Shown: piece after piece, positions 19,546 to 28,872 of the stretch | Layout: each line of letters begins with the position of its first letter | Numbering within the stretch: position 1 is the stretch's first letter | Origin: Streptococcus vestibularis | GTDB lineage: Bacteria; Bacillota; Bacilli; Lactobacillales; Streptococcaceae | Reading direction: 5' to 3' | Assembly: GCA_010604095.1 (NCBI GenBank) | Contig: JAABLG010000006.1 | Span: 52,204-116,203, forward strand | DNA: 64,000 nt | Made by a program: the position numbers and the translations under genes | The notes under the pieces: generated by a model | Databases searched by the model: none | Told to the model about the DNA's origin: nothing | The model's input: only the letters and a program-made list of their open reading frames with translations

Positions 19546-20472
19546 ATGAAAAAAATACTATCAACAATAGCACTATTACTTTTAGCGGTAGTTGCTTTAG
19601 CAGCGTGTAGCAATAAGCAAGGCAGTAGCAATGATAAATTACAAGTTGTTACGACTAATTCCATTATTGCCGATATTACCAAAAATATTGCTGGAGATAA
19701 AATCGCTCTCCACAGTATTGTCCCCGTTGGTAAGGACCCTCACGAATACGAACCTCTTCCTGAAGATGTAAAAAAGACGTCACAAGCTGACTTGATTTTT
19801 TATAACGGTATCAATTTAGAAACTGGTGGGAATGCCTGGTTTACTAAGTTGGTCAAAAATGCCCATAAGATAGAAAACAAAGATTATTTTGCAGTTAGTG
19901 ATGGTGTTGAGGTGATTTATCTTGAAGGTCAGTCAGAAAAAGGCAAGGAGGATCCCCACGCTTGGCTTAATCTGGAAAATGGGATTATTTATGCGCGAAA
20001 TATTGCTAAGCAACTCATTGCTAAGGACCCCAAAAACAAGACCTATTACGAAAAGAATCTAGAAACCTATACTAACAAACTTAGTAAACTGGACCAAGAA
20101 GCTAAAGAGACCTTTAAGAACATTCCTGATGAAAAAAAACTGATTGTCACTAGTGAAGGATGTTTCAAATACTTCTCTAAAGCCTATGGAGTACCATCTG
20201 CCTACATCTGGGAAATCAATACTGAAGAAGAAGGCACACCGGACCAGATCAAAACACTTGTGGAAAAACTCCGTCAAACCAAGGTACCAGCTCTCTTTGT
20301 CGAATCTAGTGTCGATGACCGCCCTATGAAAACAGTCGCTAAGGATACCAATATTCCTATTTATGCAAAAATCTTTACAGATTCTATTGCCAAAAAAGGG
20401 CAAAACGGCGATAGCTACTACAACATGATGAAATATAATCTGGATAAAATCGCCCAGGGCTTGAATCAGTAA
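19546..20472 (+). CDS. mtsA: Manganese-binding lipoprotein
   Basis: Substrate-binding lipoprotein of the importer. 308 residues with lipobox LAAC (Cys at 21), cluster A-I fold (ZnuA/PsaA family). Metal ligands fit the family: H in [10 protein letters not shown] in EDPHAWLN, E in [10 protein letters not shown], and a C-terminal D (FTDSIA). A His-Glu-Asp set of this kind is typical for manganese or iron rather than zinc. Third gene of the operon; the regulator follows downstream. Confidence 0.92.
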   Translation: MKKILSTIALLLLAVVALAACSNKQGSSNDKLQVVTTNSIIADITKNIAGDKIALHSIVPVGKDPHEYEPLPEDVKKTSQADLIFYNGINLETGGNAWFTKLVKNAHKIENKDYFAVSDGVEVIYLEGQSEKGKEDPHAWLNLENGIIYARNIAKQLIAKDPKNKTYYEKNLETYTNKLSKLDQEAKETFKNIPDEKKLIVTSEGCFKYFSKAYGVPSAYIWEINTEEEGTPDQIKTLVEKLRQTKVPALFVESSVDDRPMKTVAKDTNIPIYAKIFTDSIAKKGQNGDSYYNMMKYNLDKIAQGLNQ

Positions 20473-20551
20473 AAATCTTGTCTGAGATATGTTCTGTATT
20501 CTTCTGAAAGATCTGTTATACTAAGGTGAGACTATTTTCAAAGGAAAAGAC

Positions 20552-21199
20552 ATGACACCTAATAAAGAAGACTACCTCAAATGTATCTATGAAATTGGTA
20601 CTGAAGAAGGTAAAATCACTAATAAGGAAATCGCGAACCGCATGGAGGTGTCTCCACCTGCTGTGACGGAAATGATTAAAAAATTGATTTCAGAAGACCT
20701 CATCATCAAAGATAAAGACAAGGGCTATCTCCTAACGGAAACAGGTACAATCAACGTTGCTGAACTCTATCGGAAACATCGCCTTATCGAAGTCTTTTTG
20801 GCGGACCACTTGCAATATTCTTGCGATCAAATTCATCAAGAGGCTGAAATTTTAGAGCATACTGTCTCTGATCACTTCATCAATGCTCTTGACCGCCTAC
20901 TCAATTATCCTCAAACTTGTCCACATGGCGGGCAAATTCCCAAATCAGGTCAACTCATAGAAGAATTTTATAACCAAACTTTTACACAAGGCCTTGCTCC
21001 TGGAGACTATGTCCTTCGTCGAGTTCAAGATCAAATTGATCTAATCCATTATTTGAAGACTGTCGGTCTTAAAATTGGAACACCTTTTACCTTGGAAGGC
21101 TTTGACCCTTTCACACAACTCTACCGACTACATATTGATGGAAAGGACATCCAAATCCCAGAATCCATTGCTAGTAACCTTTATATCGAATCAATCTAA
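20552..21199 (+). CDS. sloR: DtxR-family metal-dependent regulator (SloR/MtsR-like)
   Basis: 215 residues: winged helix at about 5-60 (KEDYLKCIYEIG, VSPPAVTEMIKKL), metal/dimerization domain with HRLIEVFLAD and the EAEILEHTVSD stretch, and a C-terminal FeoA/SH3-like domain. Family members repress manganese and iron uptake genes when metal is abundant. It lies 79 bases after mtsA with its own -10-like TATACT, the same arrangement as slo and mts loci. The upstream TTAA dyads of the mts operon are its probable target. Confidence 0.88.
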   Translation: MTPNKEDYLKCIYEIGTEEGKITNKEIANRMEVSPPAVTEMIKKLISEDLIIKDKDKGYLLTETGTINVAELYRKHRLIEVFLADHLQYSCDQIHQEAEILEHTVSDHFINALDRLLNYPQTCPHGGQIPKSGQLIEEFYNQTFTQGLAPGDYVLRRVQDQIDLIHYLKTVGLKIGTPFTLEGFDPFTQLYRLHIDGKDIQIPESIASNLYIESI

Positions 21200-21249
21200 A
21201 AAGAGAGGCTGATAGACACCCTTAGAAGTGTCATCAGTCTCTCTTTTTT
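21199..21249. terminator. Bidirectional terminator between sloR-like gene and htpX
   Basis: Long stem beginning AAAGAGAGGCTGAT and ending ATCAGTCTCTCTTTTT, between convergent genes. Confidence 0.8.
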
Positions 21250-22147
21250 ACATATGTTTTAAGCGTTCCACCCGTTCTGAAATTGGTGGGTGAGTGTAAA
21301 AGAGCTTCTGCAAACCAGATTCCTTTTTAGGATCATTGATATAGAGCGCAGCACTGGCATCATCTACATGATGTTGCATAGGAGCACTATTATCAAGTTT
21401 GAGTAGAGCGTTAATCATACCTTGTGGGTTACGTGTCAATTCGACGCTAGAAGCATCAGCTAAAAATTCACGCTGGCGTGAAATGGCCAGTTGAACCAAG
21501 GTGGCTGCCAAAGGTGCCAAGATAATAGAGATTAAGGAAACAATGAGAAGAATAATCTCCAAACCACTGCCTCCATCACGATCATCATCACTCCTACGGC
21601 GACCGCCACCCCAGAACATCATATTGCGTGCCATTCCAGCTAACATGGTAATGGCAGAAGCCAAGGCCACTGCAATGGTAGAAATACGAATGTCATAGTT
21701 GCGAATATGGCTTACTTCATGTCCCATAACTCCTTCAAGCTCCTCACGGTTCATAACCGCAAGGAGACCTGTTGTAGCTGCTACTGCAGCATTCTGAGGG
21801 CTAGAGCCAGTCGCAAAAGCATTCATTGAAGGATCGTTGACAATAAAGACACGTGGCATGGGAATCTGTGCCACCATTGCCATATCCTCAACCACATGAT
21901 AAAGATCTGGGGCTGTTTGTTCATCCACTTCTTGTGCACCATTCATGGCCATAACAAGATTGGTTGACTGAAAAATCATGGTCACAGCATAAATGAAACC
22001 AATAACCAAGGCAAGAATCAATCCACCATAACCTGAACCTAGCCAAAGATAACCAACAGCATAACCAACAAGACCCAACAAGAGGAAAAAGACCAGAAGT
22101 AAAAGCCAAGTCCTTCTCTTATTTCGAGCGATTTGATCAAATAACAT
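21248..22147 (-). CDS. htpX: Membrane metalloprotease HtpX
   Basis: Zinc protease of family M48 that removes damaged membrane proteins. 299 residues, four hydrophobic segments (two near 15-55, two near 155-220), catalytic HEVSH in [14 protein letters not shown], and the second glutamate in [13 protein letters not shown]. The C-terminal [12 protein letters not shown] is the usual family end. It begins 1 base after the lemA stop, so lemA and htpX form one operon, as in other Gram-positives. Confidence 0.95.
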   Translation of the reverse strand: MLFDQIARNKRRTWLLLLVFFLLLGLVGYAVGYLWLGSGYGGLILALVIGFIYAVTMIFQSTNLVMAMNGAQEVDEQTAPDLYHVVEDMAMVAQIPMPRVFIVNDPSMNAFATGSSPQNAAVAATTGLLAVMNREELEGVMGHEVSHIRNYDIRISTIAVALASAITMLAGMARNMMFWGGGRRRSDDDRDGGSGLEIILLIVSLISIILAPLAATLVQLAISRQREFLADASSVELTRNPQGMINALLKLDNSAPMQHHVDDASAALYINDPKKESGLQKLFYTHPPISERVERLKHM

Positions 22148-22148
22148 A

Positions 22149-22709
22149 TTAGTTACCTAATCCACTGAAATCAACCTTAGGAACAGCTTTTTCTGCTTCA
22201 GGTGTTTCAAGGAATTCAGCAGCCTTAAAGCTAAACATTTTAGCAATAACATTGCTCGGGAATGTTTCCAATTTCACATTGTAGTTACTTGTCACACTGT
22301 TATAAAGTTGACGTGAGTAGGCAATTTTATTTTCAGTGTTAGTCAATTCTTCTTGAAGCTGACTAAAGTTAGCACTAGCCTTAAGGTCAGGGTAACTTTC
22401 AGCTACCGCAAAGATGCCAGAAACCTGACGTGTCAATTCATCACTGGCACGCATAGCTGCTGCAGGGGATGTTGCTGCTGCAACCTGATTACGAAGTTCT
22501 GCTACTTTTTCAAGCGTTGAACCTTCATATTTAGCGTAACCTTTAACGGTTTCAATCAAGTTAGGAAGGAGATCATTACGACGTTTCAATTGAACATCAA
22601 TCTGACTCCAGGCCTCCTTAGTCTGCATACGGCTTTTAACCAAGCCGTTATAACTTGCAATAACAAAGATCACAAGAACAACAATAATGGCGATAATAAT
22701 CCAAATCAT
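22149..22709 (-). CDS. lemA: LemA family protein
   Basis: 186 residues with an N-terminal membrane anchor (about 1-20) and a helical LemA domain beginning [25 protein letters not shown]; ends in a region with [16 protein letters not shown]. Function is not settled; the family is regularly coupled to htpX, as here, and in other bacteria it is linked to membrane protein quality control. Upstream promoter region is in the 22710-22800 gap. Confidence 0.92.
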   Translation of the reverse strand: MIWIIIAIIVVLVIFVIASYNGLVKSRMQTKEAWSQIDVQLKRRNDLLPNLIETVKGYAKYEGSTLEKVAELRNQVAAATSPAAAMRASDELTRQVSGIFAVAESYPDLKASANFSQLQEELTNTENKIAYSRQLYNSVTSNYNVKLETFPSNVIAKMFSFKAAEFLETPEAEKAVPKVDFSGLGN

Positions 22710-22835
22710 ATTTAGTTTCCTTTCTTATAACTTAAAAAGAGTTCAAATGACTATCCTTTTAAGTGTTTTGATAGACTCAGTATATCAAATTTTCAGATAA
22801 AAGTGGTGAAATGTGAAATCATTTTACGAAAAAAA

Positions 22836-22852
22836 CTGGACATCTTGTCCAG
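22836..22852 (-). terminator. Intrinsic terminator downstream of surface protein gene
   Basis: CTGGACA / TGTCCAG stem, 3-base loop, followed by seven T on the minus strand. It lies about 135 bases after the stop codon. The 22853-22987 stretch holds only a weak 29-codon ORF. Confidence 0.8.
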
Positions 22853-22987
22853 CTCTTCATCATTCTTTAGTTGTGTGTCGTTTACCTTGGGAGATGGCGT
22901 CTGCTTCTGACATAGTGACGACATTTGATTTGTTGGTGTTTTTAGGCATATGTAAAAAGCATCCCATTCGAGGACACTTCCTACTTA

Positions 22988-25987
22988 TTATTTACTAACT
23001 TTTTTACCATGCTTAGTAAGGTAAACTGTCGATAAGCTTAATGCTGCACCGATTCCGACAAGGAATAGGACTGTTGCAGTATTCGACTTACCTTGCTCTT
23101 TTGAAGTGCTTTCTTGACTACCTGATGCCTTAGCTACCTGTCTAGCTTCAGTTTTTTTATCAATACGTGCGACATTCTCTGGTTTGTCATCCTTCTTGTT
23201 TTCCGCCAATTCTGACAAATCGCTGTTAATCTCTTTGATAGCACCTTCAGAGCTTGCAAGTGTTGCCGCTTCTGAGGCTAGTGTTTCAGATGCCATAACC
23301 GCCATGACTTTACTTGCAATCATATCCACTGATTTCGCATTCAAGAGAGAATGATAAGGAATGGCTTCTGAAGTCAACTGACTACTTGTTACAGGAGTTT
23401 TTAGGTCGTCATTATAAGCCATCTGACTATTTGGCGAAATGCTGACAACTTCAGATGTACTTGCTGTAGTTGGTGCTTCAGAGACTTTAACAGCAATCTG
23501 ACTTGTTGAGCCCTTTTCAATAACTTCTGAAGAAACCTCACTTATTGGATCCTTCTGTGTACTTTCTGAAGTTGAAGCTTTTTCTGGACTGTCAGAAGAA
23601 ATTACTACGTCAACCTGACTCGTAGATGAAGCTCCTGAAGTTTCCTCACTGTTAGATGTTTCTGATGCTGATGTCTCAGAAACCACTTCACTAGTTGAAG
23701 ACTCGGAAACTGGGGCTGTTGAGCTGGCTTCACTCTTTGGTGACTCGGTAACTGAAGTCTCAGAGATTACTTCACTGGTTGGGGCTTCAGAAACGGATGT
23801 TTCTGAGATAACCTCACTGTTAGATGCTTCAGAAACTGGAGTGGTTGAACTTTCTTCACTCTTTGACGTTTCTGATTCTGAGGTCTTGGAAATTACTTCA
23901 CTAGTTGATGCTTCGGAAACTGGGGCCGATGAACTTACTTCACTCTTTGGCGTTTCGGAAACTGAAGTTTCAGAGACTGGATTATTAACTGGTTTTGGCT
24001 CAGGTTTTGTTGGAGAAACTGCTGAGACATTGCCAATAATCGTCGCTTTGTTATCTATCGTATTATTAGACAAACGGATTTCTCCATTGCCACTGTCACC
24101 CATCTCAAAATTCTTGGTAATCACAGGATCAGCCAAGGTGTTCAGTAGCTTATTATCGTAAACATCGACATTCTTGATAGTCCCACGAACTTGTTGGAAA
24201 TCAATGGCACCACGGTGGAGGTTATAGAGGTCATTAGTTGTTCCTGAACGTAGAATAGTATTGTCATGTATCTTAATTCCATTATCATTATGGTCGAAAT
24301 TATGACCAGCAAAAACCGTATTGACACGGATACCTGATCCAGCAAAGACGTCCTTGATGAGGTTTCCTGAGATTTCATGACCCTTACCACCAAAAATACC
24401 GATACCAGCCGCACGCCAGCCTGATTCAATGGTGTTGTTGAGGAATTTATTATTTTCCTCGGCGGCGGCATTTGTTCCATCTGAAATGCTTGACCAAATT
24501 GCCAAACCATCATCACCATTCCCACGAATATTAGAGTTTTTGACTGTTGAATTTTTGGTACCTTGAGCAAAGTTAATACCATCAGCCAAGTTATTACGGA
24601 TACGAGTATTTTCAACGATAAGACCATCCGTATACTTCATATTTCCCGTCTGATCGTAGTCGCCAATCCACATACCAACTTCAAAATGCTGAACCCAGAT
24701 ATCATGAATGTGCGAATTCTTACCAAGCGTTCCTGAAATAGCCTTGTACTGTGCGTCCTCCTTGTAGCGAGACGTCAAGTTGGAATCCATGTAGAGATTG
24801 CTCAACTCGATGCCGTTACTATTATGCCCAAAGACAATACCACCACCATAGCGTTTGTCACTTGTAAAGTGTAGTTGTGTATGCCAAACACCGGCACCTG
24901 AGATTTTTAGATTATCCGCTTCGATATTAACTTGCTTATCAAAATTGAAACGTCCCTCTGGAATATAGACAGACTTTCCACTGACTTTAGCTTCTTCAAC
25001 AGCCGCAAGTAGGGCAGCTGTGTCGTCACTATCATCATTAGCAGATGCACCCTTATCCACGATACTGATACTATTTTCACTTTGGGCAACTGGCGCTGGA
25101 GCCTGTTCTAGCTCAATAAAGTCAATACCATAAGGGACATTGTCATCCTTCTTCTTAACGAGAGAAATCTTATCACCAGATTTTAATTGGATATCCTTGA
25201 GGAGGAGACGTGTCTCATCAAAACGAAAACGGGCACTTGAACCGTCAATGGCTTGATCATACTCATGGTCACCTTTAAGGTACTGCCAGGCTGAGTGGGA
25301 TGACAAATCAAGATTACCAACGCTTGAACCATTAACTTGCACATCCAACTGACCTGATGCACCATCGGGTATCGTATAGCGGACATTCAAAGCGTTGGCT
25401 GGTTCTGTGACATTGAAGGTAACCGCCGCATCCTTTTTAGGAAGCTCGACATAAGCTTGGTTAGTTGCCTCTACAGCCGTAGATTCCATATCTTTTGACT
25501 GTTGGATTGTAGCGCCATTTTCAATAGTCGCATTTTCAGCCTCATGGCTTGTATAAGGCATCTTTGCACCGTAATTATCGGTGTTGTACTCCTTTCCTTG
25601 GCCTTGATCCTCAGTCGCATTGGTTAAGACATTTGCTGAAGTTTCTTGATTTTGAGAGGTGACTGTCTCAACCACTTGATCAATGGTCGGAGTCTGCTCA
25701 GCTGCTTGAACAGTCGTTACCTGGGGTTGTGAAGGCATAATATTAACAGGCTGTGACGCTTGTACTGTCTCCGATGTTGGCTCTGAAGTCGCCAACTGAG
25801 CTGTTGAAGCCATTTGAGGGGCCTGCGCCTGATTTGAGGCATTCGTCAAGTCACTAATCGATTGTGCCTCGTCAGCCTGAGCTGCTTGCCCATTGGCAAG
25901 AGCCATGAACCCAATCAAGGAAGATGCTGCCCCAATGGAATATTTACGGATGCTGTACTTTGGTTTTGTCTTACTGTCATTAAACAC
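22988..25987 (-). CDS. YSIRK surface protein with CBM35-like and GH87-like beta-helix domains
   Basis: 999 residues, GTG start at 25987 with AGGAG 8 bases upstream. Order: YSIRK-type signal peptide (YSIRKYSIGAASSLIGF, about 11-40), Ser/Thr/Gln-rich linker to about 145, a CBM35-like beta-sandwich (about 146-296), a right-handed parallel beta-helix opening with ASANDDSDDTAAL (about 310-665), then Ser/Glu/Thr repeats (SETS/SEVIS) and a hydrophobic segment with a KKVSK tail. DGINF (D469) and GDDG (D492, D493) reproduce the spacing of the catalytic aspartates that I recall for GH87 alpha-1,3-glucanases, so a dental-biofilm glucan (mutan) hydrolase is plausible. No LPXTG is present before the C-terminal membrane segment, where one is expected. 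Confidence 0.75.
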   Translation of the reverse strand: MFNDSKTKPKYSIRKYSIGAASSLIGFMALANGQAAQADEAQSISDLTNASNQAQAPQMASTAQLATSEPTSETVQASQPVNIMPSQPQVTTVQAAEQTPTIDQVVETVTSQNQETSANVLTNATEDQGQGKEYNTDNYGAKMPYTSHEAENATIENGATIQQSKDMESTAVEATNQAYVELPKKDAAVTFNVTEPANALNVRYTIPDGASGQLDVQVNGSSVGNLDLSSHSAWQYLKGDHEYDQAIDGSSARFRFDETRLLLKDIQLKSGDKISLVKKKDDNVPYGIDFIELEQAPAPVAQSENSISIVDKGASANDDSDDTAALLAAVEEAKVSGKSVYIPEGRFNFDKQVNIEADNLKISGAGVWHTQLHFTSDKRYGGGIVFGHNSNGIELSNLYMDSNLTSRYKEDAQYKAISGTLGKNSHIHDIWVQHFEVGMWIGDYDQTGNMKYTDGLIVENTRIRNNLADGINFAQGTKNSTVKNSNIRGNGDDGLAIWSSISDGTNAAAEENNKFLNNTIESGWRAAGIGIFGGKGHEISGNLIKDVFAGSGIRVNTVFAGHNFDHNDNGIKIHDNTILRSGTTNDLYNLHRGAIDFQQVRGTIKNVDVYDNKLLNTLADPVITKNFEMGDSGNGEIRLSNNTIDNKATIIGNVSAVSPTKPEPKPVNNPVSETSVSETPKSEVSSSAPVSEASTSEVISKTSESETSKSEESSTTPVSEASNSEVISETSVSEAPTSEVISETSVTESPKSEASSTAPVSESSTSEVVSETSASETSNSEETSGASSTSQVDVVISSDSPEKASTSESTQKDPISEVSSEVIEKGSTSQIAVKVSEAPTTASTSEVVSISPNSQMAYNDDLKTPVTSSQLTSEAIPYHSLLNAKSVDMIASKVMAVMASETLASEAATLASSEGAIKEINSDLSELAENKKDDKPENVARIDKKTEARQVAKASGSQESTSKEQGKSNTATVLFLVGIGAALSLSTVYLTKHGKKVSK

Positions 25988-26085
25988 TTTTATTCTCCTG
26001 ATACTTTTTTCATAATCTCTCTATCTGAGAACCAAACCACTGTTGGAAGAGAAAATAGAGATTTCATCATATTCGATTGTCGATA

Positions 26086-26450
26086 ATGCTGTTGTTTATC
26101 TTCGTGAAAACAAACCAAAGAAAATTATAAGGGATGAAAAAGTAAAATAAAAGGCTAGGAAAGCCATTTTAACAAGGCCTTAACAACATTGTCATATTAG
26201 AAAGTTCAGTCATTCACCTATAAATGACAGTCTAAAAATGTCGCACAAAACGATGATTTCTGTCACATGTAAGACAGGAAAAATTAGCATGTCCAAAAAA
26301 GCCTTATTTAGTAAGAACTGTCAAACTAAATTTTGAAAATACCTGAAATCTATTTTCTCAGATTCCTGTCAAACGTTTGACAGTCTTTTTTAATTTTACG
26401 CTTCAAAGTATTATTTTCCGAATGTTTTAGTGTTACAAATGTTAAATACC
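26086..26450. other. Gene-free region with repeated CTGTC/GACAG elements
   Basis: No open frame of note between the surface protein gene and the Rpn fragment. It holds CTGTC-N8-GACAG at 26260-26277 and the perfect palindrome CTGTCAAACGTTTGACAG at 26366-26383, plus related half-sites at 26226-26242 and near 26318. These look like operator sites of an unknown regulator acting on the surface protein gene or an adjacent promoter; the second palindrome is followed by T-rich sequence, so it may instead end a plus-strand transcript. Confidence 0.5.
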
Positions 26451-26485
26451 AAAAAATAAAAAAAGAGACAAAAACTGCCTCTCAC
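26451..26485 (-). terminator. Intrinsic terminator after the Rpn fragment
   Basis: AGAGGCA / TGTCTCT stem (one wobble) with a short loop, then seven T on the minus strand. Confidence 0.65.
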
Positions 26486-26515
26486 TTTCAAAAAATTGAT
26501 TAACTCAGCTAAAAT

Positions 26516-26773
26516 TTACGATAACAATGCCTCTAGTTCTTCAAGCGATAAACCTGTCACATCTGACACAACTTCTAGTGATAGACCTTTTGAGAGCATC
26601 TTGCGAACCAACTCTAGACGCTCCTCATAACGACCTTGTTCCAAGCCTTGTTTAAGTCCACGCTCTATTCCTTTCTCTATCCCTCGCTCCAAGCCTTCTT
26701 CACGCGCTTCATCAATAGCTGTTTCCATAGTCATGTCATAATTTTCTTGAATTCGTATGCGTTCATCAATCAT
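26516..26773 (-). CDS. Stand-alone Rpn C-terminal protein (duplicated fragment)
   Basis: 85-residue protein that repeats the C-terminal end of the adjacent Rpn nuclease: MIDERIRIQENYDMT, an REEG-rich charged helix expanded with extra GIEKGIERGLKQGLEQG units, and VSDVTGLSLEELEALLS. It lacks the nuclease core. A strong ribosome binding site (AGGAGG, 8 bases from the ATG) is inherited from inside the parent gene, so it may be expressed. In E. coli, small proteins translated from inside rpn genes act as antitoxins to the full-length nuclease (established for RpnL/RpnS); this one could do the same or be a decaying remnant. Confidence 0.6.
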   Translation of the reverse strand: MIDERIRIQENYDMTMETAIDEAREEGLERGIEKGIERGLKQGLEQGRYEERLELVRKMLSKGLSLEVVSDVTGLSLEELEALLS

Positions 26774-27049
26774 CGCCTTTTCCTCCTGTGTCCAGCTGGT
26801 TTTAAGATAACATAGCCTCTAGTTCTTCAAGCGATAAACCTGTCACATCTGACACAACTTTTAACGGTAGACCTTTTGATAACATCTTGTGAATCAACTC
26901 TAGTTGTCCCTCATGACGGCCTCGTTCTATCCCTTGTTCCAAGCCTTCTTCACGTGCTTCATCAATAGCTGTTTCCATGGTCATGTCATAGTTTTCTTGA
27001 ATACGTATGCGTTCATCAATCATCGCCTTTTCCTCCTGTGTCCAGCTGG
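26518..27049. repeat. Imperfect tandem duplication of the rpn 3' end
   Basis: Two direct copies, about 26518-26799 and 26803-27049, share nearly the same sequence from the SLEELEA-coding end to the TCCAGCTGG boundary. The first copy is longer by about 36 bases of in-frame Gly/Glu/Arg repeat. Confidence 0.8.
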
Positions 27050-27701
27050 ATGAATCCAGTAATGAATCGGCATGCGTGACCGCTCGGCTTGGTTCCTTAG
27101 AAAATGGGAGATTTCCAAAAAACTCTAGCCACTGCCGCCCTTCATCCGTAATATGCTTACCTTTATTATACTTATCCAACTCTAAAAAGGCAATCTGAAG
27201 AAGGTTCTGACGTTTTCCGTCCTTATAGTAAGAATTCAAAGGCTTGCCCGTCCGACTATTGGCCATCCAATAAGTATTAATCGGGGATTCCTCATCAGGC
27301 AACAAGGTCTTCTCCAAGATAGCTATGCCATAGACTGGCTCCATCTGCTCATACATCTTGTGAGTCTGTCCTTGTTGGCGTAATTTTTGCACATTTTCCA
27401 CCAGCTGGTTAGCCAAATAATAATGAAAACGATTGAGAAAATAATGCTGCTTACGCACCTGAATCTCAATAATGACCTCAGTTCCATCATTCAACTTAGC
27501 CCGAACATCCACTGACATTGAGAAAAGCTCATCCTCGTCAAAGTCCTTTTTATGAAGCTGCGTCCCCTCCAAAATCTGAGCGTCCACAACATCCAAATCC
27601 AAAATATCTCTAATAAAAGCCACTGTCACCTCAGGTAGGCTAAAAATCTTCTTAGCCATAATATCCAAGGTCGGTGAGACATGCTTGTGTCTTTTTTCCA
27701 T
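26802..27701 (-). CDS. Rpn family recombination-promoting nuclease (PD-(D/E)XK)
   Basis: 299 residues. PD-(D/E)XK nuclease core with SVDVRAKLNDGTEVIIEIQ (D65, E79-x-Q81), the form seen in Rpn/YhgA proteins once called putative transposases (PF12784). The C-terminal 73 residues form a charged helix plus VSDVTGLSLEELE. Inside the gene an AGGAGG site lies 8 bases before an in-frame ATG at 27023, which would give the C-terminal piece alone. Rpn proteins are toxic DNA endonucleases linked to phage defence in E. coli. It lies at one end of a defence island, with a terminator upstream separating it from higBA. Confidence 0.85.
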   Translation of the reverse strand: MEKRHKHVSPTLDIMAKKIFSLPEVTVAFIRDILDLDVVDAQILEGTQLHKKDFDEDELFSMSVDVRAKLNDGTEVIIEIQVRKQHYFLNRFHYYLANQLVENVQKLRQQGQTHKMYEQMEPVYGIAILEKTLLPDEESPINTYWMANSRTGKPLNSYYKDGKRQNLLQIAFLELDKYNKGKHITDEGRQWLEFFGNLPFSKEPSRAVTHADSLLDSSSWTQEEKAMIDERIRIQENYDMTMETAIDEAREEGLEQGIERGRHEGQLELIHKMLSKGLPLKVVSDVTGLSLEELEAMLS

Positions 27702-27720
27702 CTACCTCTCCTTAAGAAAA

Positions 27721-27743
27721 AATAGAGGGTTGGCCCCTCTACT
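27721..27743 (-). terminator. Intrinsic terminator after higA-like gene
   Basis: AGAGGG / CCCTCT stem with a 5-base loop, then a T run on the minus strand. Confidence 0.75.
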
Positions 27744-27786
27744 TCTATCTATTCGGAAAAAGCTTTTGATTACACTATAAGATCCA

Positions 27787-28872
27787 TTAAGAAACCAAAT
27801 AATAGTTCACTTTCAAGTCTCTAAATTGATCATAACCCAAATACTCATCGTTCTGAAGTCGACCTAAAACAATGCTAGGATGGATACCAATCTCATCAGC
27901 AAATTTCCTAATCGCTTGTTTATCAAAGCAACCTTCATCTATGAATCTTTGATAGTCTTGAGGGGCAATTAGTAAATCTTTCGCAAACTGGTCTGCTAGT
28001 TCCTCAGAACGTCTATAAGAGTCACTATCTCCATCATCAGACCAAAAGTCATTCTGAAGAATATGACCAATCTCATGGAAAAGTGAAAACCAAAAAATAT
28101 CTGATGCTTTATTACGATCTGTTAATAACAACAAGACACTACCGTTTCCAAATTTCTTTGTTGCACCATTTAAATTGGCATTTGCTAAAGCAGGAAGACC
28201 CACTAGGACAACCCCACACTCTAGCAAGATATCGGTCAACTCTTGAGCAAAATCCTTTGGATCTTGTCTCGTCAGTTCCCTCAATGTTGGCAAGCTTCTC
28301 TCTAACTTTCTACGATTAAGCTTCGTGGTCGTTTTATTACGAGCTTTTTTAGATGCTAACTCTAACATAATATTAGAATTAACAATACTCTTTTCGGTAA
28401 AGTCACGTGTATTACGATAACTCACTAAATGGTTAAAAGTCACGAGATATTCTAAACTCGATACTTCCAGAATCTTCCGAAGCTCTGTAATCTTTTCACC
28501 AATACCATAGCGCTTCTCTGGAACATAGCCTTTTTGCTTAAAATACTTGAAGTCAATCATCTCGCATATTTCCTTCTCGCGGCCTTGATCAAGCTCTCTT
28601 TGTTCTACAATTTCAGCCACTTTCACATCATAAATGTTTTGAAGGTTGAGCCAAGTCTGCATAGAAACACCACTTAACTTGGCTAACTTATGAGCTGTCT
28701 CCTTACTAATAGACTCCTCAGCATTAACTAGCTTGCTGACAGTCTTGGCAGAGACTCCCAAACGCTCCGCAAATTCTTTCTGAGTTACGTTATAGTCCTC
28801 AATTAAGTCTTCAACATACTGACCTGGATGAAAAGCAACCAGGTCTTTGTACTCAACCACTTTTTTACTCAT
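27787..28872 (-). CDS. HigA-type antitoxin with ImmA/IrrE protease domain
   Basis: 361 residues: XRE helix-turn-helix at about 20-80 (YNVTQKEFAERLGVSAKTVSKLVN), a helical linker, then an ImmA/IrrE zinc-peptidase-like domain with FHEIGH (266-270) and SEELADQFAKDLL downstream. It follows the toxin gene with an 8-base overlap (28865-28872), the toxin-first order of higBA. Fusion of the antitoxin with a metalloprotease domain suggests it may process itself or a partner, a feature known from ImmA-type regulators. The HTH likely autoregulates through the dyad upstream of the toxin gene. Confidence 0.8.
   Translation of the reverse strand: MSKKVVEYKDLVAFHPGQYVEDLIEDYNVTQKEFAERLGVSAKTVSKLVNAEESISKETAHKLAKLSGVSMQTWLNLQNIYDVKVAEIVEQRELDQGREKEICEMIDFKYFKQKGYVPEKRYGIGEKITELRKILEVSSLEYLVTFNHLVSYRNTRDFTEKSIVNSNIMLELASKKARNKTTTKLNRRKLERSLPTLRELTRQDPKDFAQELTDILLECGVVLVGLPALANANLNGATKKFGNGSVLLLLTDRNKASDIFWFSLFHEIGHILQNDFWSDDGDSDSYRRSEELADQFAKDLLIAPQDYQRFIDEGCFDKQAIRKFADEIGIHPSIVLGRLQNDEYLGYDQFRDLKVNYYLVS

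Noticed and set aside
22880..22970. 29-codon minus-strand ORF (MPKNTNKSNVVTMSEAD...) between the surface protein stop and its terminator
   Set aside because: No clear ribosome site, no known homologue, and such short frames are common by chance; it does not restore an LPXTG end in frame.
26802..27701. Transposase / insertion sequence at the rpn gene
   Set aside because: The PD-(D/E)XK family was once called putative transposase, but no inverted terminal repeats or target duplications are seen; the repeat present is a tandem copy of the gene end.
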